Positions 17,768 to 27,443 of a stretch of DNA of 64,000 nt are shown one piece after another. Each line of letters starts with the position of its first letter. Position 1 is the first letter of the stretch. A program made the position numbers and the translations under genes. This DNA comes from Pontibacter rufus. Its GTDB lineage: Bacteria > Bacteroidota > Bacteroidia > Cytophagales > Hymenobacteraceae. The DNA lies in NCBI RefSeq assembly GCF_015694705.1, contig NZ_JADQDR010000001.1, positions 1-64,000 of the forward strand, written 5' to 3'. The notes under the pieces are model-generated. The model made no database searches. It was not told the DNA's origin and saw only the letters and a list, made by a program, of their open reading frames with translations.

Positions 17768-18592
17768 ATGGAAGATAACAATATGAAATCAACGGAAAAG
17801 TATGGCAACGGATGGGAGCACCCGCGCCGGAGAAGTAATGGCAGGGTGGCAGGAGGCCTGGTGCTGGTAATAGTAGGACTGGTCATCCTAGCTGTTAAAG
17901 TGCATGTTATTTTTCTGCCCCATTGGGTGTTTTCGTGGCAGATGTTCCTGATTGTGCTGGGCCTGTTCCTCGGATTCCGCCATGGCTTCCGCAGGCCAGG
18001 CTGGCTGGTGTTAATGCTGATCGGCTCTTATTTTCTGCTCAGCGACTTCTTTGAGGCTACCTTTAACCTGCACCTCTACTTCTGGCCTATTCTTATTATT
18101 TGTATCGGCCTCTGGATAATGCTGAAACCCAGGAGAGACTATCACCCCGGACAGTTCGGCCGTCGGACGAGAATGCCCGGCCCGCCGGATTTCGCGGGCC
18201 CCACAGCCTCCGGCAACTATAATAACCCTGCTACAGACAAAGATGTTTCTACAGAGGATTACGTGGATGCGACCACTATTTTCGGAGGCACGAAAAGAAC
18301 CATCATCTCTAAGAATTTTAAAGGCGGCGAGATAGTAAGTGTATTCGGCGGCACCGAACTGAACCTGACGCAGGCAGACATACAGCACCCGGTTGTGCTG
18401 GAAACCACACAGATTTTTGGCGGCACCAGCCTGATTGTGCCGGCGCACTGGGAGGTAAAATCAGAAGTAACAGCCATCATGGGCGGTGTAGACGACAAGC
18501 GGCCTGTTATGCCGCATGGCTATGAACCAAATAAAGTCTTGGTGATTAAGGGGCTGACGTTATTTGGCGGCCTCAACATCAAGAACTATTAA
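17768..18592 (+). CDS. LiaF-like membrane protein (cell-wall stress sensor component)
   Basis: 274 residues. Four hydrophobic segments lie between about 28 and 118 (GLVLVIVGLVILAV, MFLIVLGLFLGF, WLVLMLIGSYFLL, LYFWPILIICIGLWIM). After a Pro/Gly-rich linker comes a cytoplasmic LiaF-type beta-helix domain with the repeating phrase TIFGGTKR, VFGGTEL, IFGGTSL, IMGGV, LFGGL. Such proteins modulate envelope-stress two-component systems. It is followed by a LytS kinase and LytTR regulator, and that arrangement suggests it tunes them. Start taken at the first ATG after a candidate promoter. Confidence 0.88.
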   Translation: MEDNNMKSTEKYGNGWEHPRRRSNGRVAGGLVLVIVGLVILAVKVHVIFLPHWVFSWQMFLIVLGLFLGFRHGFRRPGWLVLMLIGSYFLLSDFFEATFNLHLYFWPILIICIGLWIMLKPRRDYHPGQFGRRTRMPGPPDFAGPTASGNYNNPATDKDVSTEDYVDATTIFGGTKRTIISKNFKGGEIVSVFGGTELNLTQADIQHPVVLETTQIFGGTSLIVPAHWEVKSEVTAIMGGVDDKRPVMPHGYEPNKVLVIKGLTLFGGLNIKNY

Positions 18593-18728
18593 ATAAAAGG
18601 ACACAAGTATCCGGGCATTAGACACAAGACTTTTCAAGTATAAAGTTATCGTTGTCAGTCGTTTGGATAGAAGGGCCGCTAACCGAAGTATAATTTAAAT
18701 CGAACCTGTTACTTAAAGGGTAAAGAGC

Positions 18729-19754
18729 ATGTCTTCTCTCCGCATCGAATGGGTTTACCTGGGATGGGCGCTGCTGTGGGCAATGGTGCAAACCATCGTA
18801 CTCCGGCAGGCCGGCCTTAACCTGCCGATAGCTGCCTCGGATGCCCTGCTCACCAACCTGCTGCTGGCAGGAGGAGGCTATGCGGTAGGTACCGGCCTTC
18901 GCTTTTACCAGCCGGGTATCAAGCAAAGTGCTTACCTGCTGGGCTGGAGCCTGGGCCTGGCAGTTATCTGTACGGCCTTGTTCTTCTGGCTCACCCTGAA
19001 GCTTTTTAAAGGAGAGCTGGCCTACCTGGAACTGGTGGAGGCAACCATACTGGTGCGGGTGGCTTTTGCCTGGCTGACGCTGTTGTTGATGCTCCTCCTG
19101 AGCTGGTTATGGTTTTATAACCGTGCACAGCAGCAGGCCGAGGAGCGCAAAGCCGCCACCGAGAAAATGGTGCGAGAGGCCGAACTGTTTAACCTGCGCC
19201 AGCAACTGCAGCCGCACTTCCTTTTTAACAGCCTCAATTCCATCAGCGCCCTGGCCGGCGCCAGGCCAGAACAGGCGCGCAAAATGATTCAGCAGCTATC
19301 GGATTTTCTGCGGGGCACGCTGCGCAAAGACAACCAGCAACTGATGGCGCTGACCGATGAACTGCAACACCTGCAACTGTACCTGGAAATAGAGAAAGTG
19401 CGCTTCGGTCATCGTCTGAACACGGTTATAGATATGGAGGAAGCAAGTATGGCTATGCGCCTGCCTGCCCTGCTGCTGCAGCCGGTTGTTGAAAATGCCA
19501 TCAAATTCGGACTCTATGACACAACGGGTGACACAACGATAAAACTCCGTGCCGGCGCTGAAGGCAATTATTTACTTATCAGCATCGAAAATCCTTATGA
19601 TCCTGCTTCGCTGCGCCCGCAGCAGGGTACCGGCTTCGGGCTGGACTCCATCCGGCGACGGCTATACCTGCTGTATGCCCGGCACGACCTGCTGACTACT
19701 GCGCAGGAAGGCAACCTGTTTATCACCAACCTTAAAATTCCGCAAATCCCATGA
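18729..19754 (+). CDS. LytS/YehU-type sensor histidine kinase
   Basis: 341 residues. Four transmembrane segments lie in the first about 140 residues. After a short coiled coil (QQAEERKAATEKMVREAEL), the His_kinase domain has its phospho-acceptor in LRQQLQPHFLFNSLNSISAL. The HATPase has N box LLLQPVVENAIKFGL and G box GTGFGLDSIRRRL. It is an inner-membrane kinase signalling to the adjacent LytTR regulator. The genes overlap by four bases (ATGA). Confidence 0.92.
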   Translation: MSSLRIEWVYLGWALLWAMVQTIVLRQAGLNLPIAASDALLTNLLLAGGGYAVGTGLRFYQPGIKQSAYLLGWSLGLAVICTALFFWLTLKLFKGELAYLELVEATILVRVAFAWLTLLLMLLLSWLWFYNRAQQQAEERKAATEKMVREAELFNLRQQLQPHFLFNSLNSISALAGARPEQARKMIQQLSDFLRGTLRKDNQQLMALTDELQHLQLYLEIEKVRFGHRLNTVIDMEEASMAMRLPALLLQPVVENAIKFGLYDTTGDTTIKLRAGAEGNYLLISIENPYDPASLRPQQGTGFGLDSIRRRLYLLYARHDLLTTAQEGNLFITNLKIPQIP

Positions 19755-20494
19755 TTAAGTGCCTGATTATAGACGACGAACCGCTGGCCAGAAGCCTGGT
19801 GCAGGAATTCCTGCAACACCATCCGGATATTGAAGTGGTACAGGAGTGCAGCGATGGGTTTGAGGGGGTGAAAGCCATTATGCAGCACCAGCCCGATCTG
19901 ATATTCCTGGACATCCAGATGCCCAGAATTACGGGCTTTGAGATGCTGGAACTGCTGGACACAGCGCCAGGCGTTATTTTCACGACTGCTTTTGATGCTT
20001 ATGCTATCAAGGCGTTTGAGGCTAATGCAGTGGATTATTTACTGAAGCCGTTCAGCCAGGAGCGTTTTGATGCTGCCGTGAAAAAGTGGCTGATGCAGCG
20101 GAGCAATAAATCTGCAAATGCTGGCGGAAGTATGCCGCAGGAGGATGCGGTGCAGCAGCCCGAGGAACAGGTGCGCATTGTGGTAAAGGCCGGCAACGAC
20201 ATACGCATTATACCTGTGGGCGATGTGCTATACCTGGAGGCTTATGATGACTATGTAAAAGTACACACCGCCTCCGGCTACTTCCTGAAAAAGAAAACCA
20301 TGGGCTATTACGAACATACTTTGAGCCCCACGCAGTTTGTAAGGGTGCACCGCTCCTTTATGATTGCCCTTTCTCAGCTCACCCGGATAGAGCCTTTCGA
20401 AAAAGACAGCCATGTGGCTTTGCTGAAGAATGGTGTGCGCGTACCGCTGAGTAAAACCGGATATAGCAGGCTGAAAGCGGTGTTGGGAATATAG
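19751..20494 (+). CDS. LytTR-family response regulator
   Basis: 247 residues. A receiver domain (1-120) has the acidic pair in IIDDEPLAR, phospho-acceptor Asp54 in IFLDIQMP and Lys in YLLKPF. A Gln/Asn-rich linker (about 118-140) precedes a LytTR DNA-binding domain (150-245) with YLEAYDDYVKVHT and FVRVHRSFMIAL. It is a transcription factor coupled to the preceding kinase. The GGTTTACCGAC pair before the operon is a candidate target, suggesting autoregulation. Confidence 0.94.
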   Translation: MIKCLIIDDEPLARSLVQEFLQHHPDIEVVQECSDGFEGVKAIMQHQPDLIFLDIQMPRITGFEMLELLDTAPGVIFTTAFDAYAIKAFEANAVDYLLKPFSQERFDAAVKKWLMQRSNKSANAGGSMPQEDAVQQPEEQVRIVVKAGNDIRIIPVGDVLYLEAYDDYVKVHTASGYFLKKKTMGYYEHTLSPTQFVRVHRSFMIALSQLTRIEPFEKDSHVALLKNGVRVPLSKTGYSRLKAVLGI

Positions 20495-20609
20495 CCGCAG
20501 CTAAGCTGCTACATAACTAAGTGCCAGTAGGTTATACAAGGCCCAAGGAGCCGTTTGGTTTGGTCAGGTAAAAACGCCTGTTAGGATATAAAAATGAGGC
20601 GCTTGGCTA

Positions 20610-20625
20610 ATATCTCAGGAGATAT
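20610..20625. promoter_or_regulatory. candidate TetR operator
   Basis: A perfect palindrome ATATCTC-AG-GAGATAT lies just upstream of the -33 element of the tetR promoter. Its size and position fit an operator for a TetR-type repressor, although it lies upstream of, not over, the core promoter. A second pair, GGAAAC (20631-20636) and GTTTCC (20653-20658), does overlap the promoter. Confidence 0.45.
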
Positions 20626-20636
20626 GTACTGGAAAC

Positions 20637-20667
20637 TTTGGCCATGAAAAATGTTTCCATAGTTTTG
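20637..20667 (+). promoter_or_regulatory. Bacteroidota promoter of the tetR-efflux operon
   Basis: TTTG at 20637-20640, a 19-bp spacer and TAGTTTTG at 20660-20667 match the primary Bacteroidota promoter TTTG-N19-TAnnTTTG. The tetR ATG is 17 nt further on. Confidence 0.65.
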
Positions 20668-20683
20668 TGCGGATATTAAACTC

Positions 20684-21316
20684 ATGAATACAAGCGAATT
20701 AACTGTAGCAGAAAGTAAAATTACCGAAGCGGCTTTTGAGCTATTCTGCCAGAAGGGCATCAAGAGCGTGTCGATGGATGACATTGCGCAGCACCTGGGC
20801 ATGTCGAAGAAAACGATTTATAAATGGTTCGAAAACAAGGATAAGGTAGTGTATGCAGCCTGCTATACTTACCTGACAACGATAGAAGGCAGGTGTGAGA
20901 ATATTACGGCAGCAGCTGATAATGCCATTGAAGAACTGCTGCACCTGATGGAACTGAATAAGCATGTTTTTACCAAAATTCATCCTTCCATCTTTCATGA
21001 TCTGCAGAAGTACCACCGCACCAGTTGGGAGCTGTGGGTGAGCCACAAGAACAACTTTATACTACAGCATATCAGGCAGAACATTGCGCGCGGCATGCGG
21101 GAAGGGTTGTTCAGAAGCGATTTGGAAATAGACATTGTGGCCCGCCTGCGCCTGTCGATGATTGAAATGCCGTTTAACCCGGCGCTGTTTCCGCCGCACC
21201 AGTTTGATGTAACCAAAGTGCAGCTGGCCAGCCTGGGGCACTACATGCTAGGCATGGCCACCCTGAAAGGACATAAGATGATTAATGCTTACAAGCACAT
21301 AACGGAAGAAGAATAA
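20684..21316 (+). CDS. TetR/AcrR-family transcriptional regulator
   Basis: 210 residues. An N-terminal TetR HTH (about 10-58) carries ITEAAFELFCQKGIKSVSMD followed by DIAQHLGMSKKTIYKWFENK. A helical ligand-binding domain follows. It probably represses its own operon, which encodes a tripartite efflux pump starting 28 nt downstream. The inducer is unknown. Confidence 0.93.
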   Translation: MNTSELTVAESKITEAAFELFCQKGIKSVSMDDIAQHLGMSKKTIYKWFENKDKVVYAACYTYLTTIEGRCENITAAADNAIEELLHLMELNKHVFTKIHPSIFHDLQKYHRTSWELWVSHKNNFILQHIRQNIARGMREGLFRSDLEIDIVARLRLSMIEMPFNPALFPPHQFDVTKVQLASLGHYMLGMATLKGHKMINAYKHITEEE

Positions 21317-21344
21317 CCCCCACTACCTACCTATCTGTAAAATT

Positions 21345-22817
21345 ATGAAAAAGAATATTAGCCTGGTGCTGGCAGTTGTTGCCTGGCTGGGTGCCGTAAA
21401 TGCCCGTGCGCAGGAGGTGCCGTCTTTCAGTCTAGGGCAAAGTATAGCGTATGCGCTGCAAAACAGGGCCAGTTTAAAAGCTGTGCGCAACCAGCAGCAA
21501 ATCGACAAAGCCAAGATAGGCGAGATACGATCGATAGGCTTGCCGCAACTGAATGCCGCCGCAGAAGTAGGCAACAACTTTATCCAGCAAAAAACGCTTT
21601 TCGACCCCAGCGCTTTTGGCGGAGCACCTGCCACCCTGGACCCTTTTGTGATTACGCCGGAGCAACTCGCCTCCGGCCAGCCGATTACGCTTAATCCTAC
21701 TTATACGACGCCGGAGCCGGAGCCCGGCAGCGGTTTGCAGGCGATAACGTTTGTGCAGCCATACACGGGCAGCCTCGCGGTAACCGGCAGCCAGTTGCTG
21801 TTCGATGGCTCTTACCTGATTGGCCTGAAAGCTGCTAAAACGTACGCCGAACTGTCGCAGAAGAGTGCGGTGCAGAGCGAGATAGACGTGGCAGAGCAGG
21901 TAAGCAAAGCCTATTACGGTGTACTCGTCAGCCGCGAGCGCATGGAACTGCTGAACCAGAACCTGGTACGGCTCGATACCCTGCTGAGCCAGACCCAGGT
22001 CATGTTCCGCAACGGCGTGGCGGAGAAGCTGGATGTGGATCGCCTGCGCGTATCGCTCAACAACCTGGTAGTGGAAAAGCAGAAAACAGCGCGCCTGCTG
22101 GAACTGAGCGAAAGTCTGCTCAAATTCCAGATGGGGCTGCCCCAGAACCAGCCAATCCAACTAACGGATGAGCTGCAGGAAGTAGAAGTGGAAGTGGCGA
22201 AGGTAAATCCGGCCAGTTTCAACTACAGCAGCCGCATTGAATATTCCCTGTTGGAAACGCAGCAGGAACTGGCCAACCTGGACCTGCGCAACAAGCGTTC
22301 GGGTTACCTGCCCAAGTTATACCTGAACGCCCGCTACGGCTACAACGGAGTGGGCAATACGCTCGGTGATGTGCTGAACGTGCGTGCAGGTGCCAACAAC
22401 ATGATCGACCGCAACTGGTTTGATTTCGGGTATGTGGGCGCCCAACTGCAGGTGCCGATTTTTGACGGCCTACGCAAACTCTACCAGATACAACAGGCCA
22501 AACTTACGCTGGAAAATACTAAGTATGGCTTTGAAACCCTGCGCCAGAGTATAGACCTGCAGCTAAAACAAGCATCCACTGACCTGACTAACTCGCTGGA
22601 TGTGCTTAAGTCGCAGCAGGAAAACATGGAGCTGGCCCAGGAAATAGCCCGCGTCGCCAAGATAAAATTCCAGGAAGGCGTTGGCTCAAACCTGGAGGTG
22701 GTAACCGCCGAAACAGACCTGCGCCAGGCTCAGACCAATTATTACGCGGCCATCTACGACGCCCTCATCGCCAAAGTGAATCTTGACAAAGCTACCGGCA
22801 CACTGCTATCTAAATAA
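21345..22817 (+). CDS. TolC-family outer membrane efflux protein
   Basis: 490 residues with a signal peptide (MKKNISLVLAVVAWLGAVNA, cleavage after ARA). Two OEP repeats with long helices form the periplasmic tunnel, e.g. EQVSKAYYGVLVSRERMELL and EIARVAKIKFQEGVGSNLEV. It is a trimeric outer-membrane channel. It is second in the tetR-tolC-MFP-RND operon, the usual order in Bacteroidota pumps. Confidence 0.92.
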   Translation: MKKNISLVLAVVAWLGAVNARAQEVPSFSLGQSIAYALQNRASLKAVRNQQQIDKAKIGEIRSIGLPQLNAAAEVGNNFIQQKTLFDPSAFGGAPATLDPFVITPEQLASGQPITLNPTYTTPEPEPGSGLQAITFVQPYTGSLAVTGSQLLFDGSYLIGLKAAKTYAELSQKSAVQSEIDVAEQVSKAYYGVLVSRERMELLNQNLVRLDTLLSQTQVMFRNGVAEKLDVDRLRVSLNNLVVEKQKTARLLELSESLLKFQMGLPQNQPIQLTDELQEVEVEVAKVNPASFNYSSRIEYSLLETQQELANLDLRNKRSGYLPKLYLNARYGYNGVGNTLGDVLNVRAGANNMIDRNWFDFGYVGAQLQVPIFDGLRKLYQIQQAKLTLENTKYGFETLRQSIDLQLKQASTDLTNSLDVLKSQQENMELAQEIARVAKIKFQEGVGSNLEVVTAETDLRQAQTNYYAAIYDALIAKVNLDKATGTLLSK

Positions 22818-22848
22818 AACTATCGGAAAACCATTTGCTCCTATCAAA

Positions 22849-24003
22849 ATGAAAAGAATAACAGGAATCTCTTTTGTAGCCCTGCTGCTAAGTATGGCGG
22901 CCTGCAACAAAGGCACCGATAAAGCAACGCAACTGGCCCAACTTAAAGAGGAACAGGCAACTATACAAAATAAAATAGCAGATTTAGAGGCAGAACTAAA
23001 GGCCAATGGCAAAACGGTAGCGGTAGAAAAAAAGACAGTGCCGGTGTCGGTGGCCTCGCTGGAGCAGGATACGTTCCGCCATTACCTGGATGTGCAGGGC
23101 AAGGTTGATTTCGATAAGAATGTGCTGGTAAGCGCCAGAGTGCCCGGCGTGCTGACCAGCGTGCGCGTAGAGCCGGGCGATCGGGTGGCCAAAGGACAAA
23201 CCATGGCCACGATTGATGCGCTGGTGCTGGAACAAAGTATAGCCGAACTGAGAACCCGCATGGAGCTGGCCAATATCGCCTATCAAAAACAGCAAAACCT
23301 CTGGAACCAGAAGATTGGCACCGAAATGCAGTACCTGACAGCCAAAAACAACAAAGAGGCGCTGGAGCGAAGCCTGGCAACCCTGCAGCAGCAGCGCGAG
23401 CAGTATAACATCAAAGCCCCCATCAGCGGCGTGGTAGACGAGGTGATACCTAATGCGGGCGAGGCTGTAGCGCCCGGCATCGGCATTATCCGGGTGGTAA
23501 ACACCCAGGGCAGCAAAATTGTGGCGGAAGTATCGGAGGCATACCTCTCAAAAATCAGCAAAGGCGATGAGGCCACGGTATACTTCCCTGATCTGGATAA
23601 AGAAATAGCCGCAACGGTGGATGTAGTGAGCCAGGTCATTAACCCCACCAGCCGCACTTTTACCGTGGAGCTTCGCCTGAAAGACAGACAGGATATAGCG
23701 TTACGCCCGAACCTGGTGGCGGTGGTGCAAATCCAGGATTATAAAAAAGAAGGCACGATGGTGGTGCCTGTTAACCTGGTGCAGCAGGACGGAAATTCCG
23801 CTTATGTGTATGTGGCCCGGAAAGACGGCGGCCGCTACGTGGCCGAAAAGCGCGAGGTGAAAACCGGAATGACTTACAAAGGCCAGGTAGAGGTACTGAG
23901 CGGGCTTTCGGCCGGAGATCAGGTGATTACGGCCGGCTACCTGAACCTGAACGACGGACAACCTGTGGTATTTGACCAGCCTGCCAAACTAAGCCAGAAG
24001 TAA
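22849..24003 (+). CDS. RND efflux periplasmic adaptor (membrane fusion lipoprotein)
   Basis: 384 residues. The start at 22849 gives a lipoprotein signal (ISFVALLLSMAAC). A coiled-coil starts straight after the lipid Cys (AQLKEEQATIQNKIADLEAE), which is unusual. The barrel-sandwich hybrid domain follows with VSARVPGVLTSVRVEPGDRV and YNIKAPISGVVDEV, then a beta-barrel and membrane-proximal domain. It links the RND pump to TolC. The open frame extends 22 codons into the tolC end, but the lipobox fixes the later start. Confidence 0.93.
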   Translation: MKRITGISFVALLLSMAACNKGTDKATQLAQLKEEQATIQNKIADLEAELKANGKTVAVEKKTVPVSVASLEQDTFRHYLDVQGKVDFDKNVLVSARVPGVLTSVRVEPGDRVAKGQTMATIDALVLEQSIAELRTRMELANIAYQKQQNLWNQKIGTEMQYLTAKNNKEALERSLATLQQQREQYNIKAPISGVVDEVIPNAGEAVAPGIGIIRVVNTQGSKIVAEVSEAYLSKISKGDEATVYFPDLDKEIAATVDVVSQVINPTSRTFTVELRLKDRQDIALRPNLVAVVQIQDYKKEGTMVVPVNLVQQDGNSAYVYVARKDGGRYVAEKREVKTGMTYKGQVEVLSGLSAGDQVITAGYLNLNDGQPVVFDQPAKLSQK

Positions 24004-24022
24004 CCTGCTAAAGTATAAAACT

Positions 24023-27000
24023 ATGAAACAGTTTAAGCCAACCAACTGGGCCATCGATAACAGAACAAGTATCTACATCATCACTGTTATTCTGGCTATT
24101 GCGGGTATATTTTCTTATGTCAATCTTCAGAAAGAGAACTTCCCCGACATTGTAATTCCAACCATTTTCGTGGGCACGGTATACCCCGGCACCTCACCTT
24201 CCGATATGGAGAACCTCGTGACTCGGCCCATCGAGAAAGAGATAAAAGCTATCTCAGGCGTGAAAAAAGTAACTTCCAACTCGGTGCAGGACTTCTCGAT
24301 GATTACAGTGGAGTTTAATACAGACGTGGAGGTAGCTGAAGCCAAACAGCAGGTGAAAGATGCGGTAGACAAAGCCCGCGCCGATTTGCCCACCGACCTC
24401 GACCAGGAACCCGACGTGCAGGAGATTAATTTCTCCGAATTTCCAATCATGTATGTGAACGTATCAGGCAACTATAGCCTGGGCCAGTTGAAGAAGTATG
24501 CCGAGGATTTGCAGGATCGGATTGAAGCAGAACCTGAAATTACCCGTGTGGATATGATTGGCGCGCTGGACAAGGAAATCCAGGTGAATGTAGACCTGTA
24601 TAAAGCGCAGGCCTCTAAAGTTACCCTGGGCGATATTGAGCGCGCTATTGCCTACGAGAACATGACTATCTCGGGCGGCAACATTACGGTAGGCGAGATG
24701 AAACGTTCGGTGCGTGTGGTAGGCCAATACGCAGACCCCAACCGGATTGGCGACATTGTGGTAAAATCCTTGTCAGGGGCCAATATCCAGTTAAAAGACA
24801 TTGCCGAGGTAAAAGAAGGCTTTGAGGAGCAGGAAAGTTTCGCCCGCCTGGATCACAAGCCCGTAATCACGCTCAACGTCATCAAGCGAAGCGGCGAGAA
24901 CCTGATCGAAGCGTCCGATAAAATACGTGAGACGGTGGAGGAAATGAAAGGCACGGTACTGCCGAACGATCTCAAGATTACCATCACCGGCGATCAGTCT
25001 ACCATGACGCGCCATACTTTGGATGATCTGATCAACACTATTATCATCGGCTTTATACTGGTAACCATCATCCTCATGTTTTTTATGGGCACCACCAACG
25101 CACTGTTTGTGGGCCTGTCAGTGCCGATTTCGATGTTCCTGGCGTTTATTGTTATGCCAATACTGGGATTCTCACTGAACATGATTGTGCTCTTCTCGTT
25201 TCTGCTGGCCCTGGGCATTGTGGTGGATGATGCCATCGTTGTGATCGAAAACACGCACCGGATCTTTCATAACTCAAATTTAAGCGTGGTGAAATCAGCG
25301 AAGGTGGCCGCAGGAGAAGTGTTTGTGCCGGTGCTGGCGGGTACGCTCACCACGGTAGCGCCGTTTTTGCCGCTTGCTTTCTGGCCAGGCATTGTGGGCA
25401 AGTTCATGTTCTTTCTGCCTATTACGCTGATCATCACGCTGCTGTCGTCACTGGTCGTGGCCTTTATCATCAACCCGGTATTTGCCGTATCCTTCATGAA
25501 AAAAGAACATGAAACCACGGTGTCTCCAAAAGCGCGCCGCAGGTTCCTTGTTCTGAACATACTCGCGATAGTTGTAGCAGCCGCTTGTTACCTGGCAGGC
25601 TGGTTCGGCACCGCCAACGTCATCCTGCTGGTAGTGGTGCTGATAGCGCTGAATAAGTATGTGTTTACGCGGATGATCAACAGCTTTCAACGCAACGTGC
25701 TGCCTCGCTTCATGAACGGGTATGAGCGCCTGCTGCGCTGGATGCTGGTGGGCTGGCGGCCCGTGTGGGTTTTTGGAGGCATTATCGTGCTGCTGCTTTT
25801 CTCAGTGTTTCTCACCGCCGTACGTCCGCCGCAGGTGGTGTTCTTTCCACAGTCTGACCCTAACTTCGTGTATACTTACATCAACCTGCCTGTGGGCACC
25901 GACCAGGCAGTAACGGATTCTGTTACCAAAGTGGTGGAAAGGCGCATTTACAAGGTAATTGGCGAAAATAATCCGGATGTGGAATCCGTTATTTCGAATG
26001 TAGCCATTGGCGCAGGCGACCAGAACGAGCGCAGCGTAACGCCGCAGTCGCACAAGGGCAAGGTAACGGTGGCTTTTGTAGAGTTTATGGATCGCACCGG
26101 TGACACGCCAAGCAGCGCTTACCTGACCCAAATCCGGGAGGCAGTGAAAGGAATCCCCGGCGTCGATATTACGGTTGACAAAGAACAAAGCGGCCCGCCG
26201 GTGGGCAAACCTATCAGCGTGGAGATTTCGGGTGAAGATTTTCCAGGCCTTATCGCTTTGTCGAAGCAGGTGGAGCAGTATATCGATCAGCAAAACATTG
26301 CCGGTATCGAGGAACTGCGCTCTGACCTGGAAGACAGCAAGCCGGAAATTACCATCAACATAGACCGCGAGCGTGCCAACCGCGAGGGCATCAGCACCGG
26401 CCAGATTGGCAGTGAAATCAGAACAGCTATTTTTGGAAAAGAGGCTTCTAAATTCAAGCGCGACGAAGATGAATACCCGATACAAATCCGCTATGCGGAA
26501 CCCTACCGCGACAACATCGATGCCCTGCTGGACATGCGCATTACGTACCGCGATATGAACTCGGGGCTGATTCGCCAGATTCCGCTATCCTCTGTGGCCA
26601 GCATAGACTATACTACCTCATATGGCGGCATTAAGCGCAAAAACCTGAAACGCATGATTACACTGGAGTCTAATGTACTGGCGGATTACAATGCCAACGA
26701 GGTAGTGCAACAGATTGAAAGTTCTCTGGAAAACTTCCAAACGCCTGAAGGTTTTGAAGTGAAGATGGGCGGACAGCAGGAGGAGCAGCAGGAAACAGCG
26801 CAGTTTTTGCTCATTGCCCTGGTGGCAGCTTTCTGCATCATCTTCCTAATCCTGGTAACGCAGTTTAACTCGCTGTCCAAACCGTTTATCATACTTTCTG
26901 AAGTACTTTTTAGCATTATCGGTGTGCTGCTGGGCTTTTCTATTTTCCGGATGGATGCTTCTATTGTAATGACGGGCGTGGGTATTGTGGCGCTTGCCGG

Positions 27001-27439
27001 TATTGTTGTAAAAAACGGCATACTGATTGTGGAGTTTACGGATGTGCTGCTGGCAGAAGGCAAGGAGCTGAAGGAGGCGATTGTAGAGGCAGGCAAAACG
27101 CGCCTGAACCCTGTGCTGCTTACGGCTACCGCCACCATACTTGGCCTGGTACCGCTGGCACTGGGCATTAACCTGAACTTTTATACTTTATTTACTGAGT
27201 TTGCGCCGCACTTTTTTATGGGCGGCAACAGTGCTGCCTTCTGGGGACCGCTGGCCTGGACAATTATTTTCGGCCTGGGATTTGCTACGGTGGTAACGCT
27301 TCTGATAGTGCCGGTCATGTACCTGCTCAACGAGAAGCTGAAAGACAGACTTATCGGCAAAAAGGAAAGGGCAGCAGCGCTTCAGCTAAAGCAGGAGCAA
27401 CTGCCCCTAAACGGAAAAGTTAGAGAATACACCATTTAA
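24023..27439 (+). CDS. RND-type multidrug efflux permease (HAE1/AcrB-like)
   Basis: 1138 residues with the twelve-TM duplicated RND fold. N-terminal VNLQKENFPDI and VGTVYPGTSPSDMENLVTRP are typical. TM4 carries LALGIVVDDAIVVIENTHRI with the proton-relay Asp pair, and GIVALAGIVVKNGILIVEF marks the second half. The porter domains lie at about 40-330 and 590-860. It is a proton-driven inner-membrane exporter; substrates are unknown (drugs, lipids or siderophores). Five bases separate it from the ACP-like gene. Confidence 0.95.
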   Translation: MKQFKPTNWAIDNRTSIYIITVILAIAGIFSYVNLQKENFPDIVIPTIFVGTVYPGTSPSDMENLVTRPIEKEIKAISGVKKVTSNSVQDFSMITVEFNTDVEVAEAKQQVKDAVDKARADLPTDLDQEPDVQEINFSEFPIMYVNVSGNYSLGQLKKYAEDLQDRIEAEPEITRVDMIGALDKEIQVNVDLYKAQASKVTLGDIERAIAYENMTISGGNITVGEMKRSVRVVGQYADPNRIGDIVVKSLSGANIQLKDIAEVKEGFEEQESFARLDHKPVITLNVIKRSGENLIEASDKIRETVEEMKGTVLPNDLKITITGDQSTMTRHTLDDLINTIIIGFILVTIILMFFMGTTNALFVGLSVPISMFLAFIVMPILGFSLNMIVLFSFLLALGIVVDDAIVVIENTHRIFHNSNLSVVKSAKVAAGEVFVPVLAGTLTTVAPFLPLAFWPGIVGKFMFFLPITLIITLLSSLVVAFIINPVFAVSFMKKEHETTVSPKARRRFLVLNILAIVVAAACYLAGWFGTANVILLVVVLIALNKYVFTRMINSFQRNVLPRFMNGYERLLRWMLVGWRPVWVFGGIIVLLLFSVFLTAVRPPQVVFFPQSDPNFVYTYINLPVGTDQAVTDSVTKVVERRIYKVIGENNPDVESVISNVAIGAGDQNERSVTPQSHKGKVTVAFVEFMDRTGDTPSSAYLTQIREAVKGIPGVDITVDKEQSGPPVGKPISVEISGEDFPGLIALSKQVEQYIDQQNIAGIEELRSDLEDSKPEITINIDRERANREGISTGQIGSEIRTAIFGKEASKFKRDEDEYPIQIRYAEPYRDNIDALLDMRITYRDMNSGLIRQIPLSSVASIDYTTSYGGIKRKNLKRMITLESNVLADYNANEVVQQIESSLENFQTPEGFEVKMGGQQEEQQETAQFLLIALVAAFCIIFLILVTQFNSLSKPFIILSEVLFSIIGVLLGFSIFRMDASIVMTGVGIVALAGIVVKNGILIVEFTDVLLAEGKELKEAIVEAGKTRLNPVLLTATATILGLVPLALGINLNFYTLFTEFAPHFFMGGNSAAFWGPLAWTIIFGLGFATVVTLLIVPVMYLLNEKLKDRLIGKKERAAALQLKQEQLPLNGKVREYTI

Positions 27440-27443
27440 ACTT

